From assembly GCF_003691585.1 (NCBI RefSeq), contig NZ_CP033169.1:1178001-1242000 (forward strand): 64,000 nucleotides of DNA. The letters are read 5' to 3'. The stretch is from Biomaibacter acetigenes. GTDB taxonomy: Bacteria; Bacillota; Thermosediminibacteria; Thermosediminibacterales; Tepidanaerobacteraceae. Within the stretch, counting starts at the first letter, position 1. Each line of letters opens with the position of its first letter. Below are positions 51,658 through 60,416 of this stretch, piece by piece. The notes below the pieces were generated by a model. That model saw only the letters and a program-made list of their open reading frames with translations. It ran no database searches and was not told the origin of the DNA. A program made the position numbers and the translations under genes.

Positions 51658-52671
51658 ATGTCTGCAGACAAAAGCATTGCAATAGTCCGTGATAAGAAAA
51701 ACCCTGACAGGCTCCTCATGATGATGCTGGCTGCCAGAGGTGGTTATATTTCCGGAGAAGAGATAAGCCGGAAATTCGGTGTGAGCCGTTCGGCTATTTG
51801 GAAACAGGTAAACCATCTGCGGGAGATGGGATATGAGATGGAATCGTCTACGCGTCTAGGATACCGCATTTTTAAATCGCCGGACCTGCTGTTTCCCGAG
51901 GAAATCTGGTCAAAAGCGGAACTTTCATTTCTGGGCGACAGGATCTATTATTATTCCACCATCGGTTCCACTAACAGCGAAGCAAAAAGACTCGCTCAGG
52001 AAGGTGCTTCGCATGGCACTCTCATCATCGCCGAGGAACAAACAAGAGGCAAGGGGCGCATGGGGAGGGTATGGACATCACCCAGGGGGACAGGAATATG
52101 GGTTTCCATTGTATTGAAACCACAAATAATGCCCTCGGAAGCCCCGAAACTTACAATGCTCACGGCAGTAGCGGTAACCGAAGCCATAACTGAAAAAATC
52201 GGTATATCTGCCGGCATAAAATGGCCCAATGATGTGCTTATCGATGGCAAAAAGGTCTGCGGCATCCTCACCGAAATGAGTGCCGAAACTGATGTAGTAA
52301 ATTATGTGGTCATAGGGACGGGAATTAATGTAAATAACGATATTTTCCCCGACGAGATAAAAGATACCGCTATCTCCTTAAAAATTGCAGCAGGAAATGC
52401 CGTTGATCGTATCCAGATTCTGGCGGGTTTTCTGGAAAGGCTGGAATATCATTATAAGACCGCCATGGCCCGGGGGTTTGAACCTGTTCTTAATGAATGG
52501 AGGAAACTTTGCTGCAATCTTGGAAAGCCGGTGGAGATCGTCACAAGGGACGGGAGCTTTACCGGAATCGCAGAAGACATAGATGAACAGGGAGCACTTA
52601 TAGTAAAAAAGACCGATGGCAAGTTTGAGAGGGTCTTGAGCGGTGATGTGTCGCTTAAATACAGGAGGTAA
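51658..52671 (+). CDS. birA: Biotin--[acetyl-CoA-carboxylase] ligase/biotin repressor
   Basis: About 337 residues. An N-terminal winged helix (ISGEEISRKFGVSRSAIWKQ) is followed by the ligase domain with GSTNSEAKRLAQEGASHG, EEQTRGKGRMGRVWTSPRGT (biotin-binding) and IKWPNDVLIDGKKVCGILTE, then the C-terminal SH3-like domain. It activates biotin as biotinyl-AMP, loads it onto carriers and can repress biotin genes. The encoded decarboxylase biotin carrier at 35746 is a likely client. ATG 51658 is six bases from GGAGG (51647-51651); ATG 51652 abuts it. Confidence 0.95.
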   Translation: MSADKSIAIVRDKKNPDRLLMMMLAARGGYISGEEISRKFGVSRSAIWKQVNHLREMGYEMESSTRLGYRIFKSPDLLFPEEIWSKAELSFLGDRIYYYSTIGSTNSEAKRLAQEGASHGTLIIAEEQTRGKGRMGRVWTSPRGTGIWVSIVLKPQIMPSEAPKLTMLTAVAVTEAITEKIGISAGIKWPNDVLIDGKKVCGILTEMSAETDVVNYVVIGTGINVNNDIFPDEIKDTAISLKIAAGNAVDRIQILAGFLERLEYHYKTAMARGFEPVLNEWRKLCCNLGKPVEIVTRDGSFTGIAEDIDEQGALIVKKTDGKFERVLSGDVSLKYRR

Positions 52672-52777
52672 GGCACGAGAAGACGCCGGAGAATCAATAT
52701 GGATTAATTGACGTGCGTGTCGCAGAATTACAAAAAAGTGTTGTAGAATAAAAAACTTTCCCGGAGCGAAAAATAAA

Positions 52778-52801
52778 GAGGAAGGATACAAAACCTTCCT
52801 C
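52778..52801 (+). terminator. Hairpin after birA
   Basis: GAGGAAGG (52778-52785) pairs with CCTTCCTC (52794-52801); no clear T run follows. Confidence 0.4.
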
Positions 52802-52824
52802 ACGCTATTTTAGGAGGTGTTTTT

Positions 52825-53025
52825 TTGGAAAGGGAAAAGCAAATCCAGGAAATCCTAGATTTTGTTAGCCGTCACAAGAGTTCCCATGCCAGCCGCACCG
52901 TCTGTGCCAGAATACTGGGTGATAGTTTCATGGGTATAAACGATGAAGCCATAGATGAGTTAAGGGTAAGACTTCCAAAAGCCGATAACGATGAACTGGA
53001 AGCGTGTTACTATATAATAAAGTAG
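52825..53025 (+). CDS. Hypothetical small helical protein
   Basis: 66 residues from TTG 52825 with a TAGGAGGTG site: EREKQIQEILDFVSRHKSSH, then SRTVCARILGDSFMGINDEAI and RLPKADNDELEACYYIIK. All-helical pattern; no family recognised. Converges with the decayed gene at 53029. Confidence 0.5.
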   Translation: MEREKQIQEILDFVSRHKSSHASRTVCARILGDSFMGINDEAIDELRVRLPKADNDELEACYYIIK

Positions 53026-53028
53026 TAA

Positions 53029-53287
53029 TTAATAAAGGGATTTTAAGATTTCACTTTCCAGGGCCAGCATCTTTTTCCTGTCCTGGAGGCTCAACTTTTC
53101 CAGTATTTTTTTCTATGAATATTTGAAACTTGAATTTTAGTAAAACCGCGCGTATCTTTATCCAGTAACTGTGGCCAATCCACCTTTTCATCTTTCCATA
53201 TAAGGTCCAAATCTACGATCCTGGTCCCGTCATCCAAGTATTCAAGACCTGCCAGGATCTTTTTATATCTACAGGATTTAGTGTCAT
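53029..53287 (-). pseudogene. Small hypothetical gene with two single-base deletions
   Basis: On the minus strand three pieces join into an 86-residue protein if two A runs on the coding strand are each lengthened by one: MTLNPVDIKK / ILAGLEYLDDGTRIVDLDLI ... VSNIHRKK / ILEKLSLQDRKKMLALESEI. The breaks are at the T5 run near 53257 and the T7 run near 53106. The regularity of the rejoined sequence suggests a real former (or mis-called) gene. Function unknown. The region 53288-53367 holds the dapB promoter only. Confidence 0.5.
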
Positions 53288-53367
53288 GTTAAAAATTTTT
53301 GTGTAAAGAGGAACACTTAATTTTTTATAGAATAATATATGTTTAAATAGTTTTTGGAGGGGTACAT

Positions 53368-54123
53368 ATGCTGGAAATAATCCTTAGCGGGGCAAAAGGT
53401 AAAATGGGAAGGACTATCGCAGAGATGGCCGGAGGATATAATGATTTAAAAATTGTAGCAGGGGTTGACATTACCGGAGGAGAAGGAGACTTTCTCATTT
53501 ATGATAGTGTTTTCAACATTACAGAAAAAGCAGATGTTATCGTGGATTTTTCCAACCCTAAAGCACTGAATGATCTTTTAAGATTTGCATCGGAAAAGAA
53601 AACCCCTATAGTGGTCGGCACTACAGGGCTAACCGAAGAACACAAGAGGATGCTTGAAAATGCCTCTGAAAGTATTCCCGTATTTGTTTCCCACAACATG
53701 TCCCTGGGGGTATTTCTTCTTATTACCCTGGCCCGCCAGGCGGCAAAAGTGCTTACCGACAGCGACATAGAGATAGTGGAAAGACACCACAACCAGAAGA
53801 TCGATGCACCCAGCGGCACATCTTTGATGATTGCCGATGCTATTAAAGAAGTAAGAAAAGATGCTGAATTTATACTGGGACGGGCAGATAAGAGCAAAAA
53901 GCGGGAGAAAAACGAGATAGGCATTCATTCCATCAGGGCAGGAAATCTGGTAGGAGAACACCGCGTGATATTCGGCGGCGAAGATGAGACCATAGAGCTT
54001 TCTCATACCGTCACGTCGCGAAAAGTCCTGGCAGCGGGAGCATTGCGAGCCGCAAGGTTTATCGTCACACAATCTCCCGGATACTATACCATGGCCGACC
54101 TGGTGAAAAGCCTTGGGCTATGA
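53368..54123 (+). CDS. dapB: 4-hydroxy-tetrahydrodipicolinate reductase
   Basis: NAD(P)H-dependent step of lysine and diaminopimelate synthesis. 251 residues. The dinucleotide site is LSGAKGKMGRTIAEMAG (residues 5-21). The catalytic HHNQKIDAPSGTSLMIADAI block carries the conserved His and Lys, and the substrate region is AGNLVGEHRVIFGGEDETIELSHTV (given as key residues G, H, E). Ribosome site GGAGGGG. It stands alone, with no other dap genes in the window. Confidence 0.95.
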   Translation: MLEIILSGAKGKMGRTIAEMAGGYNDLKIVAGVDITGGEGDFLIYDSVFNITEKADVIVDFSNPKALNDLLRFASEKKTPIVVGTTGLTEEHKRMLENASESIPVFVSHNMSLGVFLLITLARQAAKVLTDSDIEIVERHHNQKIDAPSGTSLMIADAIKEVRKDAEFILGRADKSKKREKNEIGIHSIRAGNLVGEHRVIFGGEDETIELSHTVTSRKVLAAGALRAARFIVTQSPGYYTMADLVKSLGL

Positions 54124-54130
54124 CGACTGC

Positions 54131-54163
54131 GAAAGAACTTGCCCTCAGCGGGCAAGTTCTTTC
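54131..54163. terminator. Perfect 13-bp hairpin between converging genes
   Basis: GAAAGAACTTGCC (54131-54143) and GGCAAGTTCTTTC (54151-54163), loop CTCAGCG. Probably a bidirectional terminator; no long T run. Confidence 0.6.
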
Positions 54164-54174
54164 CTGAGATTTCG

Positions 54175-54534
54175 CTATAATTTTGTGCCACAGTGAGGGC
54201 AAAAATTAAATCCCGGATGGACATAGGCTCCGCAATTAGGACAAAAACCACCGGCAGCGCCCAGCTTTTTCAATCTAGTAAAGTCAACTGCATCGGTGCG
54301 CTTAAGTTCATCGGCATATTCCTTCTCAACTTCATAGATGCTCCCACAGCATCGGAGCCTGAGAAAATACTTGTATCCCCATCTAAAGAGCGGTATAAAG
54401 AAGAAATGAAAATATGTATAGGATTCGACGAGTTCAGCCCTGGATAGCCTGCCACAGCTGGGACACACCACATTCTCGAACTCTCGAATCATTTTTTCTT
54501 TATTTTGAATGCCGAAGATTCCGATGAAGAACAT
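54175..54534 (-). CDS. Zinc-ribbon protein
   Basis: 119 residues with two zinc knuckles: VVCPSCGRLSRAEL near residues 23-36, and the C-terminal GGFCPNCGAYVHPGFNFCPHCG. Between them a hydrophobic/aromatic stretch (YTYFHFFFIPLFRWGYKYFL) suggests membrane association. ATG 54534 follows CGGGGGGATAAGG; an upstream in-frame start at 54597 lacks a ribosome site. Function unknown; such proteins are common clostridial housekeeping orphans. The gap 54535-54814 has no gene. Confidence 0.75.
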   Translation of the reverse strand: MFFIGIFGIQNKEKMIREFENVVCPSCGRLSRAELVESYTYFHFFFIPLFRWGYKYFLRLRCCGSIYEVEKEYADELKRTDAVDFTRLKKLGAAGGFCPNCGAYVHPGFNFCPHCGTKL

Positions 54535-54814
54535 CCTTATCCCCCCGAAAATCTCGTGATTAAAATTATTATATATCATAATATATTTTAAAAGCAATAT
54601 ATGATTGAATCTGGTGTGACAATTTACGACGGCTTCGCTAAACGGTGCTTTTGGCTATCTCCGGCAGCGGACTTAGTTTCTACATTACAATCATGCTTTA
54701 TTTGAAAAATTTTTTTTTGAATCTAACGGATGTCTCTGGTAAAATATAAAAGGATTCTAAAATCAAAATTGAACCGGCCTTTTCATCTCTATCTACATCC
54801 TTTGGAGGATAAAT

Positions 54815-55945
54815 ATGTCAAAAGTTGTATTGATGAAGTGCGCTGATTATGATCCTGAAGAAATACGGGAAAAGATAGAACATGCCTTAAGGATTTTAAA
54901 GGTGGATTTTGCGGATAAGAAAAAGATCCTTTTAAAACCAAACCTCCTCATGCGAAAAAAGCCCGAAGATGCCGTTACTACTCATCCAACAGTGGTACAG
55001 GCCATGATCGAAATACTAAAAGGATTCAGCGTGGAAGCAGTGGTGGCCGAAAGCCCCGGAGGACCCTATACCAAAAGAAGGCTTGAAGGAATATATGAGG
55101 CAACCGGTATAAAGGGGATATGTGACAATACCGGAGCCTTTTTAAATTATGATACATCATGGTTTGAAAAAAATTTTGAAGAAGGATACATGCTCAAAAA
55201 GATACCCTTTATATCACCGCTAAAAGATTGTGATGGCCTCATATCCCTGGCCAAGCTCAAGACTCACGGCATGGCTGTCTATACCGGGGCGGTAAAGAAC
55301 CTTTACGGCCTTATACCGGGGGGCCAAAAGGTGGAACTCCACTTTAAAATGCAGCAAATGGATCGGTTTATGGACATGCTCCTAGACATATATCTAGCAT
55401 CAAGGCCCATGCTTTCGGTCATAGATGGAATTGTTGCCATGGAGGGCAGCGGACCATCGGCCGGAGTACCCAGGAAACTGGGCGTGCTTATAGTATCGCA
55501 AGATGGAATTGCGGCTGATTTTGTGGCTTCAAAAATTATTGGCTTAAATATAAACGATTTTCCACTTTTGAAGTGTGCCATAAAGAGGGGGCTTTTCCGG
55601 GAAGACGGAGTAGAAGTTGTTGGAGATAGGCTAGAAGAAATAAATGTAAAAGATTTTAAATTTCCTAAGAAAAAAGATGTTTTGTTTTTGAAAGGGCTGC
55701 TGCCAGTTTGGCTTGAAAACTATTTTAAAGCATGGCTTACACCCAAACCGGTATTTATACATAAAAAATGCATTGGATGCAAAGAGTGTTTCAATACCTG
55801 CCCTGCAAAGGCCATAATGATGGTGAATAAAAGACCAGTAGTGGATTTAGACAAATGCATAAGATGCTACTGCTGCCATGAACTCTGCCCGGAAAAAGCT
55901 ATAAATATCGATAGAGCTTTTATTTTTAAAACCATTCTAAAATAA
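54815..55945 (+). CDS. DUF362 protein with C-terminal 2[4Fe-4S] ferredoxin domain
   Basis: 376 residues. The N-terminal DUF362 domain (about 1-300) contains KKILLKPNLLMRKKPEDAVT, ESPGGPYTKRR and AKLKTHGMAVYTGAVKNLYG. The C-terminal ferredoxin has two CxxCxxCxxxC(P) clusters: CIGCKECFNTCPAKAI and CIRCYCCHELCPEKAI. It is likely a cytoplasmic iron-sulfur redox protein; the reaction of the DUF362 family is not established. ATG 54815 follows TTTGGAGGA. It is 37 bases from the ClC gene and may be co-transcribed. Confidence 0.88.
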   Translation: MSKVVLMKCADYDPEEIREKIEHALRILKVDFADKKKILLKPNLLMRKKPEDAVTTHPTVVQAMIEILKGFSVEAVVAESPGGPYTKRRLEGIYEATGIKGICDNTGAFLNYDTSWFEKNFEEGYMLKKIPFISPLKDCDGLISLAKLKTHGMAVYTGAVKNLYGLIPGGQKVELHFKMQQMDRFMDMLLDIYLASRPMLSVIDGIVAMEGSGPSAGVPRKLGVLIVSQDGIAADFVASKIIGLNINDFPLLKCAIKRGLFREDGVEVVGDRLEEINVKDFKFPKKKDVLFLKGLLPVWLENYFKAWLTPKPVFIHKKCIGCKECFNTCPAKAIMMVNKRPVVDLDKCIRCYCCHELCPEKAINIDRAFIFKTILK

Positions 55946-55982
55946 TAAATCGACTTTTTACAGATAAAGGGGGTTTAAAAAG

Positions 55983-57563
55983 TTGAGAGTCAAAAAAAGT
56001 GGAATTTATAATACTTTGATAAATTGGAGGGATTTTAGACAGAAAATCATAGCCGAAGGCCTTGTCGTTGGCATTTTTGCGGGAGCCATTGCCGCCCTGT
56101 ATAGGTTTATTATAAAAGAAGCCGATCTTTTTCGGGAACAAATATACCATATATTACGGTCCAGCGGTTATGCCGTAATTCTTGTCTGGTTTGTATTTCT
56201 GCTGGTGGCGGCCTACATTCTCGGCATGATGGTTAAAAAAGAACCATTGGTGAGCGGCAGCGGAATTCCTCAGGTAAAGGGTGTATTATCCGGCCAGATG
56301 CACATGAAATGGCTCAGGGTCATCATATATAAATTTGTAGGCGGCATCATCGCTCTGGGCGCGGGTCTTTCCCTGGGCCGGGAGGGACCGTCGGTCCAGT
56401 TGGGAGCTGCAGCGGGGCAGGGCGTAAGCAGGATGCTTGGAAGACTTAAAGTAGAAGAAAAGTACCTTATTACCTGCGGTGCCAGCGCGGGGCTATCTGC
56501 AGCTTTTAGCGCCCCTCTGGCAGGAGCCATGTTTGCCCTGGAGGAACTGCACAAGAACTTCTCACCGCTGGTACTGGTGCCTGCTATGGTAGCATCAATG
56601 ATCGCAGGTTTCATCTCCCATCAGTTTTTTGGACAGGTACCGGTATTTAATTTTGGGAGGCTCAATCCACTACCGTTAAAATATTACTTTTATGTGCTCA
56701 TATTGGGAATAATAACCGGGGCCTTCGGGGTGGCCTTTAACCTGGCCCTGGTAAAAACTCAGGAAGGTTTTAAAAAACTCCAGTTCGTAATGCCCGAATT
56801 AAAACCGGCCATTCCTATAACCGTGGCAGGTATACTGGGGTTTATCCTGCCGCAGGTGCTTGGCGGAGGCAATGCCCTGATAAATTCCCTGGATAGAATG
56901 AAATACTCCGTGGGTTTTATAATGATATTGTTGGCTGTGAAATTTTTATTCACGATGGTAAGTTACGGTTCGGGCGTTCCCGGGGGTATATTTTTACCTC
57001 TATTGGTCATAGGAGCATTGACCGGTAATCTCTATGGCTCCTTAATAGTAAATGTATTGCACCTAAACCCCGCCTATGTAAATAATTTTATTGTCCTGGC
57101 CATGGCAGGTTATTTTTCCGCCATAGTAAAGGCCCCTATCACCGGCGGCATACTCATAACCGAAATGACCGGGTCTTTTGTCCACCTGCTGGCATTGACC
57201 CTTATTTCCATAACATCATATCTTACGGCGGACCTGTTAAAAGGTGAGCCCGTTTATGATATTTTGCTGGAAAGGATGCTGGCCGGGAACAAATCCGAAA
57301 AAAATATCCCAGGTGCGGGGAGGAAAATTCTTATGGAGATACCGGTTTGCGTGGGTTCCGAACTGGACGGGAAAAAGATTAAGGATGTGGAATGGGACCC
57401 TCACTGTCTGCTGGTAGGCATAAACAGGGGGACTTCAGAGATCATACCAAGGGGCAATACCAGGATATATCCGGGAGATTATCTTGTGGTGCTTGCCGAT
57501 GAGGGAAGGGCTGTAACCATAAGGAAAAAATTGTTAGATATGACTGAAATTACCGAAAAGTAA
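55983..57563 (+). CDS. ClC-family chloride transporter with C-terminal RCK/TrkA-C domain
   Basis: 526 residues. The ClC selectivity motifs are SGSGIPQVKGVL, the GREGPSVQLGAAAGQG block whose Glu is the gating glutamate of the family, and YGSGVPGGIFLPLLVIGA. About ten hydrophobic helices. The last ~75 residues (GSELDGKKIKDVEWDPHCLL, then GDYLVVLADEG) form a TrkA-C/RCK-C domain, a common regulatory add-on in prokaryotic ClC proteins. Likely a H+/Cl- exchanger (or fluoride-unrelated anion antiporter). TTG 55983 is preceded by AAAGGGGG. Confidence 0.92.
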   Translation: MRVKKSGIYNTLINWRDFRQKIIAEGLVVGIFAGAIAALYRFIIKEADLFREQIYHILRSSGYAVILVWFVFLLVAAYILGMMVKKEPLVSGSGIPQVKGVLSGQMHMKWLRVIIYKFVGGIIALGAGLSLGREGPSVQLGAAAGQGVSRMLGRLKVEEKYLITCGASAGLSAAFSAPLAGAMFALEELHKNFSPLVLVPAMVASMIAGFISHQFFGQVPVFNFGRLNPLPLKYYFYVLILGIITGAFGVAFNLALVKTQEGFKKLQFVMPELKPAIPITVAGILGFILPQVLGGGNALINSLDRMKYSVGFIMILLAVKFLFTMVSYGSGVPGGIFLPLLVIGALTGNLYGSLIVNVLHLNPAYVNNFIVLAMAGYFSAIVKAPITGGILITEMTGSFVHLLALTLISITSYLTADLLKGEPVYDILLERMLAGNKSEKNIPGAGRKILMEIPVCVGSELDGKKIKDVEWDPHCLLVGINRGTSEIIPRGNTRIYPGDYLVVLADEGRAVTIRKKLLDMTEITEK

Positions 57564-57699
57564 CACCGGAACCGGATTTCGGCGGTTGTGTAAAAACCTG
57601 ATGGAAGGGTATCGGATAATACGGGGAAGCACTTAAATTTGCCAGAGAGCTGGGCTAAGGCTGGCGGAATGAAATAAGGTTTTGTAAAGGGGTGTACAT

Positions 57700-58245
57700 A
57701 TGTACCGCCCATTTCTTTTTGCAGCTGTATTTTTTTTGTCCGGGGTCGGGGCAGGGAGTTTTATAAGAAATCTGTGGGTTTTTCTATCTTTAGCTTTGCT
57801 TTGCCTGATAATCTTATTTTTAATAAAGAAAAAGAGGATAAGGGCCGCTTTTGTTGGGCTATTGATCTTTTTTACCGGTGCCCTTTATTATAATTTAAGG
57901 GCCGATGGTATAGCCGGCACCATTGTAAAGTATGCTGGAAAACAGCGGTCCGTAATAGGGATGGTCAATGATTCCCCTACCATTGAATCCGACAGGGTAA
58001 GATATGATATAAAGGCTTTATACATAATAGAAAACAATACATACCAAAAGGTCTCGGGAAGAATATTTTTGTCCGTGCCCCGGGATGAAAAAAACCGCAG
58101 GGTGTTCCGATACGGGGATGTGGTGAAATTTTCAGGCAGACTCAAGCTGCCGCAGGAAAAACGCAACCCTGGAGGCATGGATTACAGGGCCAGCCTGCTG
58201 CAAAAGGGTATTTCCACCACTATGTTTTCCCGGGAAATAGAGTAA
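57700..58245 (+). pseudogene. comEC: comEC 5' fragment, interrupted by an integrated element
   Basis: 181 codons covering the N-terminal membrane helices (YRPFLFAAVFFLSGVGAGSF and a second pair near residues 25-65) and the DUF4131 OB-like domain, up to PQEKRNPGGMDYRASLLQKG. In ComEC this RNPGGFDYR-like block is followed by the competence channel domain and a metallo-beta-lactamase domain, giving 700-800 residues. Here the frame ends at 58245, where a phage-type integrase region begins. ComEC imports transforming DNA, so natural transformation would be blocked while the element is present. Confidence 0.8.
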
Positions 58246-58255
58246 ATTGCTATTA

Positions 58256-58283
58256 ATCCTTGATAAATCAAGGGTATTTTTTA
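58256..58283 (+). terminator. Hairpin with T tract at the element's left edge
   Basis: CCTTGAT and ATCAAGG around an AA loop, followed by GTATTTTTTATTT on the plus strand, just after the comEC stop. Confidence 0.6.
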
Positions 58284-58284
58284 T

Positions 58285-58317
58285 TTCGTCAAAAATTCGT
58301 CAAAAATTAGTTAAAAA
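58285..58317 (+). repeat. Three tandem 11-base repeats at the integrase 3' end
   Basis: TTCGTCAAAAA, TTCGTCAAAAA and TTAGTTAAAAA lie head to tail at exact 11-base spacing (about one helical turn), running from the attachment side into the integrase stop codon. They fit arm-type integrase binding sites. Confidence 0.6.
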
Positions 58318-59386
58318 TTTTGTTAACAATTTTTTTAACCCGATTCATCATATCGCTGGTGACGTGAGAGTATGTACGTATTGTTTGCTCCACATCATGG
58401 CCCAGAAGTTTGGCGACGGTCTCAAAATCAACTCCCTCTGAAAGGAGTAAAGTGGCAAATGTATGCCGCAGATCGTGGATAGATATATTGAAGCCAGCTT
58501 TTTTGTAATGGGCCCTTAACAAATTCGCTATAGATTGTGTATCTGCGTATGGAATAATGCGGCCATCAATGCTCGCAGGTGTATTTTTTATATATTCTTT
58601 TAGAGCTTCGAGCAGACTTGGTGGAGCAGGGACTTCTCTGTTTGATTTTTTCCTTTTTACTGGGCCGAATCCCCATGTACCGTCTTTTCGTATTTTCCAT
58701 TGTTTATTAATACGAATAATGCCTTTCTTAAAATTTATATCTTTTCTGGTTAGCCCGAGGATTTCTCCGATCCTTAATCCGGCTTTTGCTGCAATTAGTG
58801 ATACTATATAATGTTTTGGATTTTTAATACTGTCAAGCAGATTATCTAATTGGGATTTGGTCAAGGCTTTAACTTTTTCATTGTCTTTGTTTTCAGGAAT
58901 TGTAATGCCGGTAACAGGATTTTCAGTAATAATCTTATGCGGCTTTATAGCATTGCTAAAAAGAGTGGAAAGTTTTTTTGTATACACTTTTATGGTTGAT
59001 GGTTTAATGCCTTCTTTTACCATTTTATCAATACAATTTTGAACGTGCAGGCTTGTAATTTTAGCAAGTTCAATGTCGTTTAAATCTTTAAATTTCCTAA
59101 AAGCCGTTCGATATCCTATTGCTGTATTACCTTCTTTATATAAGGCCACATGATTTAAGAACATCTTTGAAAATTCCCCGAATGTAATACTCTCGTATTC
59201 AGTGCTGAGACTCATCTCGAACTGCTTTTTCAATTCCTCCAGCCGTTTATCCGCTGCTCGTTTTGCTTCTCTTTGCCCCTTAAATCCTTGTTTTGATTTC
59301 TGCCGCCACTTTCCATTTTGATCTTTATAGCTGATAATGTATTGCCAGCCGCCGTCTTTTTGACGATATGTGATGTTGTAATCCAT
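58307..59386 (-). CDS. int: Site-specific tyrosine recombinase (phage integrase)
   Basis: 359 residues. An AP2-like/arm-binding N-terminus (YNITYRQKDGGWQYIISYKD), a core-binding SAM-like domain (about 60-160), and a catalytic domain with LIAAKAGLRIGEILGLTR (first Arg), HDLRHTFATLLLSEGV (His-x-x-Arg), LLGHD (His) and the nucleophile Tyr339 in IRTYSHVTSDMM. All catalytic residues are present. ATG 59386 has an AAGGAGG site. It integrates and excises the element, presumably at a site in comEC. Confidence 0.95.
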   Translation of the reverse strand: MDYNITYRQKDGGWQYIISYKDQNGKWRQKSKQGFKGQREAKRAADKRLEELKKQFEMSLSTEYESITFGEFSKMFLNHVALYKEGNTAIGYRTAFRKFKDLNDIELAKITSLHVQNCIDKMVKEGIKPSTIKVYTKKLSTLFSNAIKPHKIITENPVTGITIPENKDNEKVKALTKSQLDNLLDSIKNPKHYIVSLIAAKAGLRIGEILGLTRKDINFKKGIIRINKQWKIRKDGTWGFGPVKRKKSNREVPAPPSLLEALKEYIKNTPASIDGRIIPYADTQSIANLLRAHYKKAGFNISIHDLRHTFATLLLSEGVDFETVAKLLGHDVEQTIRTYSHVTSDMMNRVKKIVNKIFN

Positions 59387-59402
59387 GCTTGTACCTCCTT
59401 CC

Positions 59403-60215
59403 TTAATAAGTTTTTAGGGCCATTATAACACGGCCTTGAATTCTTACATCATCTTTTTCAATATTATACATTGCAGGTTGATGTATAGGGTTAGTAGACA
59501 TCGGGATTAGGGTTATCATGTTATGATTTAATACTACTTTTTTAACTGTAGCCTCATATCCATTTATTAAAACCACACCTATTTGTCCACTTTCTAAATA
59601 ATTCGTCTTTTCAACAAGAACCCAAGTTCCGTCCTGAAATTCTAAGTTCATGCTATCCCCTTTAACTCTAAGAAGAAAATATTGCTTGTCTTGTTCTAAG
59701 AAATAAGTATCGATAGGCATATAGCCTTCCAAATTTTCTTCTGCTAGAATAGGTTGTCCTGCTGCAATTTTCCCGACTTTAGGAACATACCTAACTTGTC
59801 CAAGGGGACGGTACGAGGAAGGATCTATATTTTGATCAATATGCTTGTGTGGTTTTTCATGTTTTATCGTATTTATTATATGCTTTATGAGTTTTTCGGA
59901 AATTCTGTTTTGGGCTTCTTGCCCCAGCTTGTCTAGAAGTTCAGGATCATTTAGATCTATATTTTGCAAACCGATTTTTTTAGCTTCTTCCAAAATATTA
60001 TCATCGATAATTTTATTTAAATCATCTTCAATTAATGCTGCTATTGAAACCTCTAAAGCATCAGCAATTTTGTTCAATGTTTCAATGCTAGGATTTCTGT
60101 AACCTTTTTCAATATTAGTTAGACTTCCTGGATGTATGCGTGCTTTAGCGGCTAAATCTTGTAAGGCTATTCCTTTCTCTGTTCTTATTTTTCTTATATT
60201 TTCTCCTATTGTCAT
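59403..60215 (-). CDS. CI/LexA-like phage repressor with S24 protease domain
   Basis: 270 residues. An N-terminal XRE helix-turn-helix (IRKIRTEKGIALQDLAAKAR, then GSLTNIEKGYRNPSIETLNK) is joined by a charged linker to a C-terminal S24 peptidase-like domain. This has the likely self-cleavage Ala-Gly in KIAAGQPILAEE, the Ser in RVKGDSMNLEFQDG and the Lys in GYEATVKKV. Such repressors maintain lysogeny and are inactivated by RecA-stimulated cleavage. The gene faces the integrase and diverges from the Cro-like gene across an operator-rich gap. Confidence 0.92.
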   Translation of the reverse strand: MTIGENIRKIRTEKGIALQDLAAKARIHPGSLTNIEKGYRNPSIETLNKIADALEVSIAALIEDDLNKIIDDNILEEAKKIGLQNIDLNDPELLDKLGQEAQNRISEKLIKHIINTIKHEKPHKHIDQNIDPSSYRPLGQVRYVPKVGKIAAGQPILAEENLEGYMPIDTYFLEQDKQYFLLRVKGDSMNLEFQDGTWVLVEKTNYLESGQIGVVLINGYEATVKKVVLNHNMITLIPMSTNPIHQPAMYNIEKDDVRIQGRVIMALKTY

Positions 60216-60334
60216 TTCTCACACCTCTTTTATATTTTTTTCTGTCAGACAAAAATATTATATAACATCATTTTATTTTTGTCTATAAGAAAATAAAAGA
60301 ATTATTAAGATAATTAAAGTAAGATTGTAATAAA

Positions 60335-60403
60335 TTCGTCTCTATGACAAAATACGAGTTTGAATATACTCTTTATATAGATTAAAATTGTCATAGAGAC
60401 GAA
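60335..60403. promoter_or_regulatory. Operator region: perfect 16-bp inverted repeat
   Basis: TTCGTCTCTATGACAA at 60335-60350 and its exact complement at 60388-60403 flank 37 bases that include a promoter. Further GACAAAA/TTTTGTC half sites occur at about 60248-60255 and 60275-60282 next to the repressor start. The arrangement suggests repressor or Cro binding sites. Confidence 0.65.
60360..60388 (+). promoter_or_regulatory. Rightward early promoter
   Basis: TTGAAT at 60360-60365 and TAAAAT at 60383-60388, 17-base spacer. The -10 element abuts the right arm of the inverted repeat, so bound protein would block it. Confidence 0.55.
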
Positions 60404-60416
60404 CGGAGGGGTCTAA

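Noticed and set aside
58379-58720. CRISPR-like spacing in the integrase region
   Set aside because: The only regular repeats are the three 11-base units at 58285-58317; there is no repeat-spacer pattern and no cas gene anywhere in the window.
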